From Chitinophaga pinensis (lineage in GTDB: Bacteria > Bacteroidota > Bacteroidia > M30B66): DNA of 5,837 nt. A program made the position numbers and the translations under genes. How positions within the stretch are numbered: the first letter of the stretch is position 1; every line of letters starts with the position of its first letter. Positions 5,836 to 5,837 of the stretch are shown here, in pieces. The notes under the pieces were generated by a model. The model saw only the letters and a list, made by a program, of their open reading frames with translations, searched no databases and was not told where the DNA came from. Where the stretch lies: assembly GCA_943333015.1 (NCBI GenBank), contig CALQRR010000120.1, positions 1-5,837 of the forward strand. The letters run 5' to 3'.

Positions 5836-5837
5836 AG

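Overview
The window looks like a chromosomal stretch of a member of the Bacteroidota (Flavobacteriia, Chitinophagia or Sphingobacteriia type; no genus can be named). Three things point there. Two start regions carry the TAnnTTTG promoter element typical of that phylum a few bases before the ATG. No gene has a clear Shine-Dalgarno sequence at its start. The gene types fit too: a secreted six-repeat Y-x-S-Q-A protein of the DUF6150 / 7(1) septoil-knot type, and an ORF6N protein with the C-terminal half common in that phylum.

Layout. Positions 1-294 hold no intact gene. They contain a minus-strand 47-codon reading frame (4-147) that resembles the degraded N-terminus of an AAA_14-type ATPase, and next to it a 35-nt AT-rich inverted repeat (160-194). 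At 295-627 is the small secreted repeat protein. At 698-2485 is a complete lepA (elongation factor 4), followed by a strong Rho-independent terminator (2506-2544). At 2600-3478 is an AT-rich gene for an ORF6N-domain protein with a phospholipase-D-like C-terminal region, apparently an inserted accessory gene. At 3539-4634 is prfB (peptide chain release factor 2), read in two frames through a classical +1 programmed frameshift at codon 21/22. A 28-nt perfect palindrome (4689-4716) separates prfB from a convergent minus-strand gene (4732 to the window edge). That gene encodes a beta-rich protein I do not recognise, and its 5' end probably lies outside the window.

How the parts relate. lepA and prfB are both translation factors acting on the ribosome and share an almost identical promoter-to-start arrangement, but the terminator and separate promoters argue against one operon. 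prfB carries its own feedback: RF2 recognises UGA, and the frameshift competes with termination at an internal UGA. The most interesting points are a perfect AGGAGG frameshift stimulator in a genome that seems not to use Shine-Dalgarno sequences for initiation, the 13-residue repeat architecture of the small secreted protein, and the HxRxxxxD motif in the ORF6N protein. I do not see a multi-gene defence, biosynthetic or mobile system in this window.
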